DNA from: JAUIBE01 sp035267185
GTDB taxonomy: Bacteria; Pseudomonadota; Gammaproteobacteria; Xanthomonadales; SZUA-36
Reading direction: 5' to 3'
Assembly: GCA_035267185.1 (NCBI GenBank)
Contig: DATFLY010000165.1
Coordinates: 1 to 5,811 of the forward strand
Length of the DNA: 5,811 bases
A model generated the notes under the pieces. The model had not been told where the DNA came from and did no database searches. It saw nothing but the letters and a program-made list of their open reading frames with translations. This document shows, piece by piece, positions 1 through 5,811 of the stretch. The stretch's first letter is position 1, and each line of letters begins with the position of its first letter. The translations under genes were made by a program, and so were the position numbers.

Positions 1-181
1 CTTCCCGAAAGGCATTTGAGTTGCCGAGCCCCACAACCGGAAGCTCAACATCCGATCCGGGTACCCGTCTCGTGGGTAGCGTCCTGGTGTTGGCAAGCGC
101 CAACTGACATGACGGAGCCAGCGCCAGCGCTGTACCTGCGATTGAAATGTCCTTACAGAAACTGCGTCGTGTAAATGGCAT
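1..181 (-). CDS. Tat-exported aldo/keto reductase, N-terminal fragment (3' end beyond left edge)
   Basis: Reading the minus strand from the ATG at 181-179 gives 60 uninterrupted codons that run off the left edge. The protein starts MPFTRRSFCK, a good match to the twin-arginine consensus (S/T-R-R-x-F-L-K), with the arginines at residues 5-6. A hydrophobic stretch follows at about 11-24, and a likely signal peptidase I site (A-L-A, then N) lies after residue 30. The mature start, with LPTRRVPGSDVELPVVGLGN at about 35-54, resembles the first strand of aldo/keto reductases (LPxxGLG). These are NAD(P)H-dependent carbonyl reductases with a TIM-barrel fold; a Tat signal would fit export already folded with its nucleotide. 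A GGAG at minus-strand 195-192, 10 nt upstream, may be the ribosome binding site. The gene diverges from the symporter gene. Its substrate is unknown. The family call rests on a short conserved segment, but the signal plus first strand is distinctive. C25 could suggest a lipobox, but A-P-S-C is a poor match. Confidence 0.72.
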   Translation of the reverse strand, partial: MPFTRRSFCKDISIAGTALALAPSCQLALANTRTLPTRRVPGSDVELPVVGLGNSNAFRE

Positions 182-337
182 TGTTGGCTTACTCCAGGAT
201 GCTTGACAAAGTCTTCAGCGTTACAGTGAGAAAATTATCGACCTCAATTGTGGCACAAGTTACCGTCCCATTGAGTGCAATGCCATTCAATCTGGAGTGT
301 TATGTCATTCACCTTACCGAATCCTGAGAATGGATCG

Positions 338-372
338 AAAAAGCAGGAGGGGTCACTTTTTCGGACCTCCTG
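338..372 (-). terminator. Possible intrinsic terminator or attenuator (minus strand)
   Basis: CAGGAGG at 344-350 pairs perfectly with CCTCCTG at 366-372. An alternative pairing extends the stem with GGTC/GACC and a 2-nt bulge. On the minus strand the stem is followed directly by CTTTTTC (A-run at plus 338-342), the form of a factor-independent terminator. On the plus strand the downstream sequence (AGTCAGTTTTG) is a poor U-tract. It could stop antisense transcription coming from the right before it reaches the reductase gene, or attenuate a long reductase leader. The loop is long (9-15 nt), so this is tentative. Confidence 0.3.
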
Positions 373-380
373 AGTCAGTT

Positions 381-409
381 TTGTGTAAGATTGTAAGCGC
401 TTACATAGT
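381..409 (+). promoter_or_regulatory. Candidate sigma-70 promoter for the symporter gene
   Basis: TTGTGT at 381-386 and CATAGT at 404-409 are separated by 17 bp and match the -35 and -10 consensus only moderately (3/6 and 4/6). The attraction is the geometry: the LacI-type palindrome at 392-405 fills the spacer and touches the -10, the usual arrangement for a repressor that blocks RNA polymerase. A start near 416 would give a leader of about 70 nt before the ATG at 487, containing the 19-bp palindrome. Neither hexamer is strong, so the assignment depends mainly on the operator position. Confidence 0.3.
392..405. promoter_or_regulatory. LacI-family operator (perfect 14-bp palindrome)
   Basis: TGTAAGCGCTTACA is a perfect inverted repeat centred on CpG. 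That is the hallmark of operators bound by LacI-family regulators, whose hinge helices insert at the central CG step, and it fits the CcpA cre consensus TGWAANCGNTNWCA. In a Gram-negative locus a local sugar-responsive LacI-type repressor is more likely than CcpA. It lies 82 bp upstream of the symporter start (406-486 between) and about 210 bp from the reductase start. Regulation of the symporter by release of the repressor on binding an imported sugar is inferred. No second copy was noticed in the window. Confidence 0.72.
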
Positions 410-432
410 TGCAGGACACGATCCAGCAGGTA

Positions 433-451
433 AATGGATTCAGAATCCATT
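433..451. repeat. Perfect 19-bp odd palindrome in the symporter leader
   Basis: AATGGATTCAGAATCCATT consists of two 9-bp arms around a single central A. It lies 35 bp upstream of the symporter ATG at 487, and its centre is about 43-44 bp (roughly four helical turns) from the centre of the LacI-type operator. It could be the operator of a second dimeric regulator, or a hairpin in the mRNA leader (8-bp stem, 3-nt loop). There is no following T-run, so it is not a terminator. A palindrome this long is unlikely to be chance in such a short region, but its function is unknown. Confidence 0.5.
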
Positions 452-486
452 GAAATTGGTGGCGTACCCTACAACCAATCACTTCC

Positions 487-1917
487 ATGAAAAATGCGAA
501 CGAAAAACAAACTGAATTCATGACCATTCAAAGCGAACGTCTGAGTTTCACCGAAAAGCTGGGCTATGGCCTGGGGGATACAGCGTCCAATTTTTTCTTC
601 CAGGTCTTCAACATTTTCCTGCTGTACTACTACACCGATGTTTACGGAATCGATCCGGCGCTGATTGGCATCATGTTTATCGTGACCAAGGTGGTCGATG
701 CCATCAGTGATCCGGTCATGGGCCTGGTTGCAGACAGGACAAATACCCGGTGGGGTAAATTCCGACCCTACCTGCTGTGGGGCGCCATTCCTTATGGCCT
801 GCTGGGTTATGCAATGTTCGCCGGTCCCGAGTTTTCAGATTCCGGCAAACTGGCCTATGCCTATGTCACCTACACACTGATGATGCTGGCCTACACGGTC
901 ATCAATGTCCCCTACTCTGCCCTGATGGGTGTGATTTCGCCCAGCTCCCAGGAACGAACCAGTGTTTCGACCTATCGCTTTTTCTGTGCATTCCTCGCCG
1001 CGTTGCTGATCGGCACTTTTGTCACACCGCTCAAGACAATCCTGGGTGGAGAAGACGAAGCCATGGGGTTCCGTTTAACCATGGCGCTTTTCGCCGTGAT
1101 ATCTGTGGCGTTGTTCTGGGTTACCTTCGCCACCACCCGTGAAAGAGTGAAGCCTCTTGAGCAAAAGTCTGATATCAGGCTGGATTTCAAGGCTGTGATG
1201 GCCAATGGGCCCTGGCTGGTGCTTTTTATCGCTGCGGTTGTAACCCTGATGAATGTGGCCGTGCGTGCCGGTTCGATCATGTTTTACTTCAAGTATTACG
1301 TCGGTGACGATGGCACACCAATCTTCCTGATTTTCGACAAGACAGCGGTGTTCATGTCCAGCGGCATGATCGCCATGATCCTTGGAATCGCCTGCACACG
1401 GTGGCTGGCTGATCGCTGGGACAAACGAAACCTGCTGATCACGCTTTCCATGCTCAATGCTGCTTCGATGGCGGCGTTCATGTTCATCCCGCCGGATGAA
1501 TACCTGACGATGGCCATCGTCAATGCGCTGGGCGCTGCGCTGATTGGCCCGACGCCGGCCCTGGTCTGGTCCATGTATGCAGACACTGCTGATTATGGAG
1601 AGTGGAAGACTGGTCGACGGACCACCGGCCTGGTGTTTTCTGCGCTTCAGTTCGCTCAAAAATTCGGACTCGCGGTCGGTGCCGGCATGTCGGGTTTCAT
1701 ACTTTCGATGTTCGGCTTTGTTGCCAACCAGGATCAGACTGACCTGTCCATCATGGGCATACGCCTGATGTTTTGTATCTTCCCGGCTTCGCTGGCCGTC
1801 CTGGGAACCATCGCGATATTCTTTTATCCGCTGAGAGATACACAGGTCAGGCAAATTGAACACGAACTCAAGGAGCGGCACGCCAGATCAGCCGGCGAAG
1901 AGCCGGCAACAGCTTGA
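487..1917 (+). CDS. GPH-family (glycoside-pentoside-hexuronide) cation:sugar symporter
   Basis: This is a 476-residue inner-membrane protein of the major facilitator superfamily, with about 12 hydrophobic segments from residue 35 to 447. GPH hallmarks are all present: GYGLGDTASN at 26-35; D71, D76 and D83 in the DAxSDPxMGxxxDR segment; RWGKFRPY at 88-95; NVPYSALMGV at 140-149; and YADTADYGEWKTGRR at 364-378. Family members (MelB, XynB, LacS types) import oligosaccharides or glycosides with H+ or Na+. The acidic residues in helix 2 match the cation-binding positions of MelB. The length is normal and the frame intact. Two starts are possible: ATG 487, used here, and ATG 520, giving 465 residues that begin MTIQSERLSF, closer to the usual GPH N-terminus. 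Neither has a good Shine-Dalgarno sequence. Beta-gluco-oligosaccharide is the inferred cargo because the converging operon encodes a phosphorylase and a glycosidase. Expression is probably controlled by the upstream LacI-type operator. Confidence 0.93.
   Translation: MKNANEKQTEFMTIQSERLSFTEKLGYGLGDTASNFFFQVFNIFLLYYYTDVYGIDPALIGIMFIVTKVVDAISDPVMGLVADRTNTRWGKFRPYLLWGAIPYGLLGYAMFAGPEFSDSGKLAYAYVTYTLMMLAYTVINVPYSALMGVISPSSQERTSVSTYRFFCAFLAALLIGTFVTPLKTILGGEDEAMGFRLTMALFAVISVALFWVTFATTRERVKPLEQKSDIRLDFKAVMANGPWLVLFIAAVVTLMNVAVRAGSIMFYFKYYVGDDGTPIFLIFDKTAVFMSSGMIAMILGIACTRWLADRWDKRNLLITLSMLNAASMAAFMFIPPDEYLTMAIVNALGAALIGPTPALVWSMYADTADYGEWKTGRRTTGLVFSALQFAQKFGLAVGAGMSGFILSMFGFVANQDQTDLSIMGIRLMFCIFPASLAVLGTIAIFFYPLRDTQVRQIEHELKERHARSAGEEPATA
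1891..1907. repeat. GC-rich hairpin at the convergent gene junction
   Basis: GCCGGC-GAAGA-GCCGGC forms a 6-bp all-GC stem with a 5-nt loop, inside the last codons of the symporter gene and 24 nt past the stop codon of the minus-strand phosphorylase gene. With only 14 bp (1918-1931) between the two stop codons, it is the most obvious structure at this junction. On the plus strand the nearest T-run (TTTT, about 1922-1925) is some 14 nt away; on the minus strand no T-run follows. It may stabilise 3' ends or pause polymerase, but it is not a standard intrinsic terminator. Confidence 0.35.
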
Positions 1918-1931
1918 AGCCTTTTGGAGGA

Positions 1932-4900
1932 TTAAGGTATAAGTTGGTCCCTGGGAATCTCGACGACGATCTTTTCAATTGAGCCATCACGCCGGAACAA
2001 GGATTCGCTCCACTTCCTGTCCAGCCTCTGGCCCTCAATAGTGGTTTCCTGACCCTGCACTGAAACCACCTGGATGGTGTTCTGGTCGCCGAGGCGATAT
2101 ATGACAGGCACTGTAGCAAGGCTGAAAGCCAGTGAGCCCTGATCAAGACTGATGGAATGTTGTTGATCATCCTTTGGCAGTTCCCATTGCCGCGGCTCTG
2201 CAAGAAACTCCGAACGCCTCAGAATGGTCGGTTTGAAACAAAGCTGGCCGTCCTGAACGGCGACACCCAGCTCCCGGAACCTGACAATGATGTCTTCCTT
2301 GACCTGGCCCGTCATACCAGGTTGCTGAACACCGATAAAGCTGGGCGTGTGTGAATAAGGGTCGGTTGGGAACGCTCCGTAGTCGGCAGGCGATTTGTGC
2401 AGGCCAAGACCATCCCGGGTCTCATCAAGGTGTCGAAGTAATGATTCAAGAACTTCCGGACTGATGTGTTCAGCGTTGGTAATTACGTCAATGGTGGCCA
2501 GCAACAGTTTGGAAACCATGTGCCAGTAAATGCATCCAAGACCCTCGTACTTGCACATCGAGCCGGAACGACCAGTAAAGGCGCGGTGATTGAAAACGGT
2601 TTCGTAAATATCACAAAGAGCCTGGGTAGTCTCTGCATCGAAGCGTTCATCACTATTGAGCTCCGCCCGCAGCACGCTTACATTGCGGAAACGACCCCTG
2701 AAGTGCGCCTGGCCGAGAATGTCGCGTTCCAGGTATCTGCTCGAACCTGACTCAAGCTCGGCCTTCAACCAGGCATATTTTTCAACCAACTTTCTATCAA
2801 TCAGGTTCTTCTCGAGAAAAGCTGGAAGAACCTTGTCGGGATAAAGCGTATAGCTGTTCTGATCAGCACGATAAATATCGCTTTTCCTCAATGCACCCAG
2901 CAGCTCTGCACTTTCAACTGCATCAGGACACCGGGAGTTAAGGACAGCGACCTGCCCTTCAAGCATCACACTGAGATTCTCAACGCCATACCCTGATCCA
3001 TCAAGATGGATCAGGTTGTAGGCGTTATAAAGGCCATCGGGCCTCTTGTTCTGCCTGATCGTGGCATCCAGGACCTCAATGACGCATTTCAGAAAACTGA
3101 TGACCCTTGAACGCTCCAGGTCCGTTTTGAGGCCTGACAAGCCGGCATATACAACATCCCGATGACGAGCACCGGTTTCTCCCAGTGCATCCAGCACAAG
3201 CTTGCGCTGGACATCATCAACTCCGGCTTTGATCGTGTCCGCATGATTTTTAAATTGTGCTTCAAGATCTTTAAACAGATCCGAGACTTCCCTGGAGACC
3301 GGGTAACTGTCTACCGGGTCCGCATCGATCAATGCTGTCAGGACTGCAACGAATCGTCGCAGGTAACAAAGGGTCACCATTGACAGCCCGAAGCCGACCA
3401 GGGCGTTATTGGCATCATTCCATTCTGGTCGCTGTGTATTCATCCAGATTCCACCGCCGGGAACGAAATTCCCAAGCCTGACCAGTACAACAAGCAGGAG
3501 TTTTTCCAGCAGGGTGACCTGGATGATCTTCTGATCCGGGCCGACAACCAGCTTGCCGTCAGTGCCCAGTTCGTCCACGCGCGTAGCTATCACCCTGGCC
3601 TGGCCATCATCGAATTCGATGGTATCTGCAGGATTGCGCACCAGTGCCGCATATTCCTTGATTCGATAGGGAACATCGGCGTATACAAAAATTTGACGGT
3701 GGAGAAAGCGTTCAATTCTTCCCGGATGATGGTTCCGGGAAAACTCAAGCAGCGGAATGAGATAATTAATCTGGTGATCGCCCCAGTAGCCGATGTTGGA
3801 CCAGGGCTCATCCGGTTCCAGTACCTCCCAGTCGATACCATGTTTATAAATACGATAGGGGTTGTAGCCATCGGCTGTCGAGGCATTGATGAACTTGGCA
3901 ATAAAGCTCTCAATATACTCGGGATAGGAAATTGCCAGGGCTTCCCAGTTCTGGAAAATGTCACGCCAGTTACCCTGGTAACTCAGGCGGTCTGTGCCGT
4001 CATCCCCCCTGATATCGATTGAGAACTGGTTCCAGGGCCGGCTGGGGTCGCCGTGCCGGCGACTGAATTTCAGCGGCAAATACTCAAGCGCAAGTCGTTC
4101 AAGGTGCTCCGTTCCCGAATGCCGCGCGATATCCAGCACAACATCGCGCGGCACACTCTCGTCGTTGCCCAGCAGTTGTTTGAATGCATCTTCCATCGGC
4201 AAATTTCGCATTCTGACCGACGCAAGAAAATCGTCCATTGGGAATTGATAACCATCATGAAAAACGCCGCCACGCATGATGTTGAACAACGTATTTGAAA
4301 AATGCCGACCATTTATAAGGGAATCGGAAGAGACCTGGAATCCGTCAGCCTGAGCAACGAGCTGAGACAGGCGTCGTGAGCCTATCAACACATCCTGCTC
4401 TATCAAATCCGGATCAATACCGGATACAGCGGCATTCAACAGATTTTGTAGTTCAACAGGACCCTGGTCGACATCGGCAATGATGTTCCAACTGACGGTG
4501 GCATCGGGATCAATCTCAAACTCAGACATCGTAAGAAAGGCGCAGCGTTTGCCCCGGCTGAACACCTCTTCCTCAATATCACCACCCGTGCAAAACCCAT
4601 CGACCTGATCCTCTGAAAGCAGAACCGTGGGATTGTCCAGACCTATTGACCATGCGAGCGTTGCGCGCAGCGCCTCATTCGGCTCGGCACGGTCTGTCAA
4701 TTTGGAGCTAAGGCTGTAAATGCCCGCTGTCAGACCCTCAGCTTTCTCGGCCCGTTTATACGCATCCAGCAAAGTGCTCTGTGAGGTTTGCTGCTGACGG
4801 GTGACACCCTCAGGCAGAAGATTACGGAGCCCATCCAGACACCTGATCGAAAGGTTCTCATCCCCAACGTTGCGCAGCGATGAATTCCTGACGAAACCAA

Positions 4901-5360
4901 AGCGGTTGCTGGTTGACCATGTGTAACTGAAAACCAACCCGAGACTTTTATTGATTTCCTCGAATGTCAGTCGGTTCCCGGTCTGGTTCTTATAAAGGTT
5001 TCTCTGTATCTCGTAGACTCGAGATTCCTGGCTGAACGGTTTCCACAGGCAGGTCTTACCAGCTTTCTTAACCAGAAATGCAGTCAGAGGCCCGGCAGTT
5101 GAACAGGCATCGTGAATCCTGTCATCAGTTTCGTAAGGAAACAGCGCGCCATCCGGATCGCGTCTGCCACAGGTCAGGCCACCGCTGCTGGAGATATACA
5201 TCCAATGGTCATACGCGCTCACAACCGTCATCAGAAATGGCGGCATCTGGTCGAAGTTAGCGATTCGATACCACAGATCATTACCCAGTTCGACCTGGGA
5301 TATGGCTGCTTCGCCGATGGGCGGCTTCAATATTGACTGGCCCCAGAAGATATCGGTCAT
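1932..5360 (-). CDS. Clan GH-Q beta-glucan phosphorylase, probable GH149 beta-1,3-oligoglucan phosphorylase
   Basis: The 1142-residue product has no signal peptide or membrane segment and should be cytoplasmic. Residues of about 1-350 form the extended N-terminal sandwich region (for example PFLMTVVSAYDHWMYISSSG at 41-60 and GALFPY at 71-76). An (alpha/alpha)6 barrel follows, with GNWRDIFQN at 463-471 matching the GH94 RDxxQD sugar-binding motif, then YWGDHQ at 525-530 and NTQRPEWNDANNAL at 641-654. The last aligns with the GH94 DWNDxxN motif, making D649 the likely general acid. SGSMCKYEGLG (932-942) and QQPGMTGQVKED (1012-1023) are candidate phosphate-site loops. Such enzymes use phosphate to release glucose 1-phosphate from the non-reducing end of beta-gluco-oligosaccharides. 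The length of about 1,100 residues and the motif spelling favour GH149; GH161 or a long GH94 (1,2-beta-oligoglucan phosphorylase) are alternatives. The family assignment is from memory of motifs, not a search. The ATG overlaps the stop of the upstream hydrolase (ATGA) and lacks a clear Shine-Dalgarno sequence, so translation is probably coupled. It converges on the symporter gene. Confidence 0.8.
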   Translation of the reverse strand: MTDIFWGQSILKPPIGEAAISQVELGNDLWYRIANFDQMPPFLMTVVSAYDHWMYISSSGGLTCGRRDPDGALFPYETDDRIHDACSTAGPLTAFLVKKAGKTCLWKPFSQESRVYEIQRNLYKNQTGNRLTFEEINKSLGLVFSYTWSTSNRFGFVRNSSLRNVGDENLSIRCLDGLRNLLPEGVTRQQQTSQSTLLDAYKRAEKAEGLTAGIYSLSSKLTDRAEPNEALRATLAWSIGLDNPTVLLSEDQVDGFCTGGDIEEEVFSRGKRCAFLTMSEFEIDPDATVSWNIIADVDQGPVELQNLLNAAVSGIDPDLIEQDVLIGSRRLSQLVAQADGFQVSSDSLINGRHFSNTLFNIMRGGVFHDGYQFPMDDFLASVRMRNLPMEDAFKQLLGNDESVPRDVVLDIARHSGTEHLERLALEYLPLKFSRRHGDPSRPWNQFSIDIRGDDGTDRLSYQGNWRDIFQNWEALAISYPEYIESFIAKFINASTADGYNPYRIYKHGIDWEVLEPDEPWSNIGYWGDHQINYLIPLLEFSRNHHPGRIERFLHRQIFVYADVPYRIKEYAALVRNPADTIEFDDGQARVIATRVDELGTDGKLVVGPDQKIIQVTLLEKLLLVVLVRLGNFVPGGGIWMNTQRPEWNDANNALVGFGLSMVTLCYLRRFVAVLTALIDADPVDSYPVSREVSDLFKDLEAQFKNHADTIKAGVDDVQRKLVLDALGETGARHRDVVYAGLSGLKTDLERSRVISFLKCVIEVLDATIRQNKRPDGLYNAYNLIHLDGSGYGVENLSVMLEGQVAVLNSRCPDAVESAELLGALRKSDIYRADQNSYTLYPDKVLPAFLEKNLIDRKLVEKYAWLKAELESGSSRYLERDILGQAHFRGRFRNVSVLRAELNSDERFDAETTQALCDIYETVFNHRAFTGRSGSMCKYEGLGCIYWHMVSKLLLATIDVITNAEHISPEVLESLLRHLDETRDGLGLHKSPADYGAFPTDPYSHTPSFIGVQQPGMTGQVKEDIIVRFRELGVAVQDGQLCFKPTILRRSEFLAEPRQWELPKDDQQHSISLDQGSLAFSLATVPVIYRLGDQNTIQVVSVQGQETTIEGQRLDRKWSESLFRRDGSIEKIVVEIPRDQLIP
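5357..5360 (-). promoter_or_regulatory. ATGA stop/start overlap (translational coupling)
   Basis: On the minus strand the hydrolase TGA (5359-5357) shares bases with the phosphorylase ATG (5360-5358). No strong Shine-Dalgarno sequence precedes this ATG, so ribosomes ending the hydrolase probably reinitiate on the phosphorylase. This ties the amounts of the two proteins and supports a single transcript. Confidence 0.75.
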
Positions 5361-5811
5361 TGCGTATCAACCAGGAAAGGAATATTGGCATGGCCGGCAT
5401 TGCCCTGCCCATCGTGGATGTAGACAAACAGTCGATAGGCGCCAATCTCTTCAGGTGCAAGGACCGTTACTGACGAACCCGTGCCCCCCTGAATTCTGCC
5501 TTCAATGGTGTCAGGCACATCCTCATTGTCGCCACCCACTGTCATGGCTTCACTTTCATGCAACATTTCCCATCGAAATGACAAGGCATCATCATCAGGG
5601 TCAACGACCCTGACTTCAGCCGGATATTGAGAGCCAGGCTCCAGGATAACGCTGTCATCGGCGTTACCGCCATTGAGAGTCATGCTCTCGATTCGCGGCG
5701 CACGGTTCTCTGGCCATTCTCCCCGCCAGATGTAGTGCAGCGCATCTATGGATTCCGTTTCCGACCCATCTTCCAGGAACAGGCCATACCAGGTTGGCGT
5801 TCGTTCCTGTT
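5357..5811 (-). CDS. TIM-barrel glycoside hydrolase with C-terminal Ig/PKD-like domain, C-terminal fragment
   Basis: The frame is open from the right edge to the stop at 5359-5357, giving 150 visible residues; the start and most of the catalytic barrel lie outside. The first visible residues, QERTPTWYGLFLEDGSETES, then YIWRGEWPENRAP, resemble the barrel end of bacterial glycoside hydrolases annotated with a GH2-type TIM barrel. From about residue 41 there is a compact beta-sandwich-like module: LEPGSQYPAEVRVVDPDDDA, FRWEMLHES and GAYRLFVYIHDGQGNAGHAN, typical of PKD/Ig-like accessory domains of exported glycosidases. Such modules usually occur on secreted, periplasmic or surface enzymes, so export is inferred although the signal peptide is not visible. 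Its stop overlaps the phosphorylase start by 4 bp, so both are probably one operon acting on the same glucan. The catalytic residues cannot be seen, so the GH family and linkage specificity remain open. Confidence 0.72.
   Translation of the reverse strand, partial: QERTPTWYGLFLEDGSETESIDALHYIWRGEWPENRAPRIESMTLNGGNADDSVILEPGSQYPAEVRVVDPDDDALSFRWEMLHESEAMTVGGDNEDVPDTIEGRIQGGTGSSVTVLAPEEIGAYRLFVYIHDGQGNAGHANIPFLVDTQ

Larger units (their letters stand above)
182..486. other. Divergent intergenic regulatory region
   Basis: About 305 bp separate the start codons of the minus-strand reductase and the plus-strand symporter, with no convincing protein-coding frame. From right to left it contains a 19-bp palindrome, a 14-bp LacI-type palindrome overlapping a possible promoter, and a stem-loop with a minus-strand T-run. 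An 11-bp palindrome, TTGTG-G-CACAA, lies at 248-258. For the reductase, the only promoter hint is GATAAT on the minus strand (plus-strand 234-239), without a good -35 element at normal spacing. The layout suggests that sugar-responsive control of both flanking genes is concentrated here; the regulator gene itself is not in the window. Confidence 0.7.

Noticed and set aside
1..107. Plus-strand open frames at the left edge (stops at 105-107 and 172-174) as possible tails of an upstream gene
   Set aside because: The minus-strand frame here gives a coherent Tat signal plus aldo/keto reductase start, so the plus-strand frames are its shadows.
203..208. Consensus -35 hexamer TTGACA on the plus strand
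   Set aside because: At 17-bp spacing the hexamer is GTGAGA, with almost no match to the -10 consensus. The nearest better match, TACAGT (222-227), is only 13 bp away.
297..515. 72-codon plus-strand frame across the intergenic region (and a 68-codon minus-strand frame at 244-450)
   Set aside because: Neither resembles a known protein. They run through the operator and palindromes, and the plus-strand frame overlaps the start of the symporter gene.
1075..1881. 268-codon open frame on the minus strand, antisense to the symporter gene
   Set aside because: Its translation is rich in His, Arg, Gln and Ser with no recognisable motif, and it lies wholly opposite a clear GPH transporter. It is best explained as a shadow frame.
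3590..3964. 124-codon minus-strand frame and several plus-strand frames within the phosphorylase gene
   Set aside because: All lie inside one uninterrupted 1142-codon frame with recognisable enzyme motifs; none shows its own family signature.
1932..5360. Alternative idea: 1,2-beta-oligoglucan phosphorylase (long GH94)
   Set aside because: Length and architecture would fit, but the motif spelling (RDIFQN, QRPEWNDANNAL) matches my recollection of GH149-type proteins better. It is kept as an alternative, not excluded.
1..5811. tRNA or rRNA genes, CRISPR repeats, insertion-sequence ends or transposase remnants
   Set aside because: No cloverleaf-like sequence, regularly spaced repeats, terminal inverted repeats or transposase-like translation was noticed on either strand.

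Overview
The window looks like part of a carbohydrate-utilisation locus from a Gram-negative bacterium, most likely a (marine-type) gammaproteobacterium. The reasons are a Tat-type export signal on one protein, a LacI-family-style operator, a GPH-type sugar symporter, dense gene packing and intermediate base composition. The species cannot be fixed from the sequence alone. No RNA genes, insertion sequences, CRISPR arrays or other mobile elements were seen.

Layout, left to right. (1) 1-181, minus strand: the first 60 codons of an aldo/keto reductase with a twin-arginine signal; the rest lies beyond the left edge. (2) 182-486: a divergent intergenic region of about 305 bp. It holds a perfect 14-bp LacI/CcpA-style palindrome (392-405), a perfect 19-bp odd palindrome (433-451), and a hairpin followed by a T-run on the minus strand (338-372). 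(3) 487-1917, plus strand: a 12-helix glycoside-pentoside-hexuronide (GPH) family symporter. (4) 1932-5360, minus strand: a 1142-residue cytoplasmic protein with the clan GH-Q phosphorylase architecture. It has RDxxQ and EWND motifs and the extended GH94/GH149-like fold, and is most likely a GH149-type beta-1,3-oligoglucan phosphorylase. (5) 5357-5811, minus strand: the C-terminal 150 residues of a probably exported TIM-barrel glycoside hydrolase ending in an Ig/PKD-like domain. Its stop codon overlaps the phosphorylase start as ATGA.

How the parts fit (inference): the exported hydrolase at the right edge would cut a beta-glucan outside the cytoplasm, the GPH symporter would import the oligosaccharides, and the cytoplasmic phosphorylase would release glucose 1-phosphate, saving ATP. 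The hydrolase and phosphorylase form one translationally coupled minus-strand operon that converges on the symporter gene with only 14 bp between stop codons. A LacI-family regulator, not encoded here, probably controls the symporter and possibly the divergent reductase. Beta-1,3-glucan (laminarin-like) is the favoured substrate, but beta-1,2- or other beta-glucans are not excluded by sequence alone.
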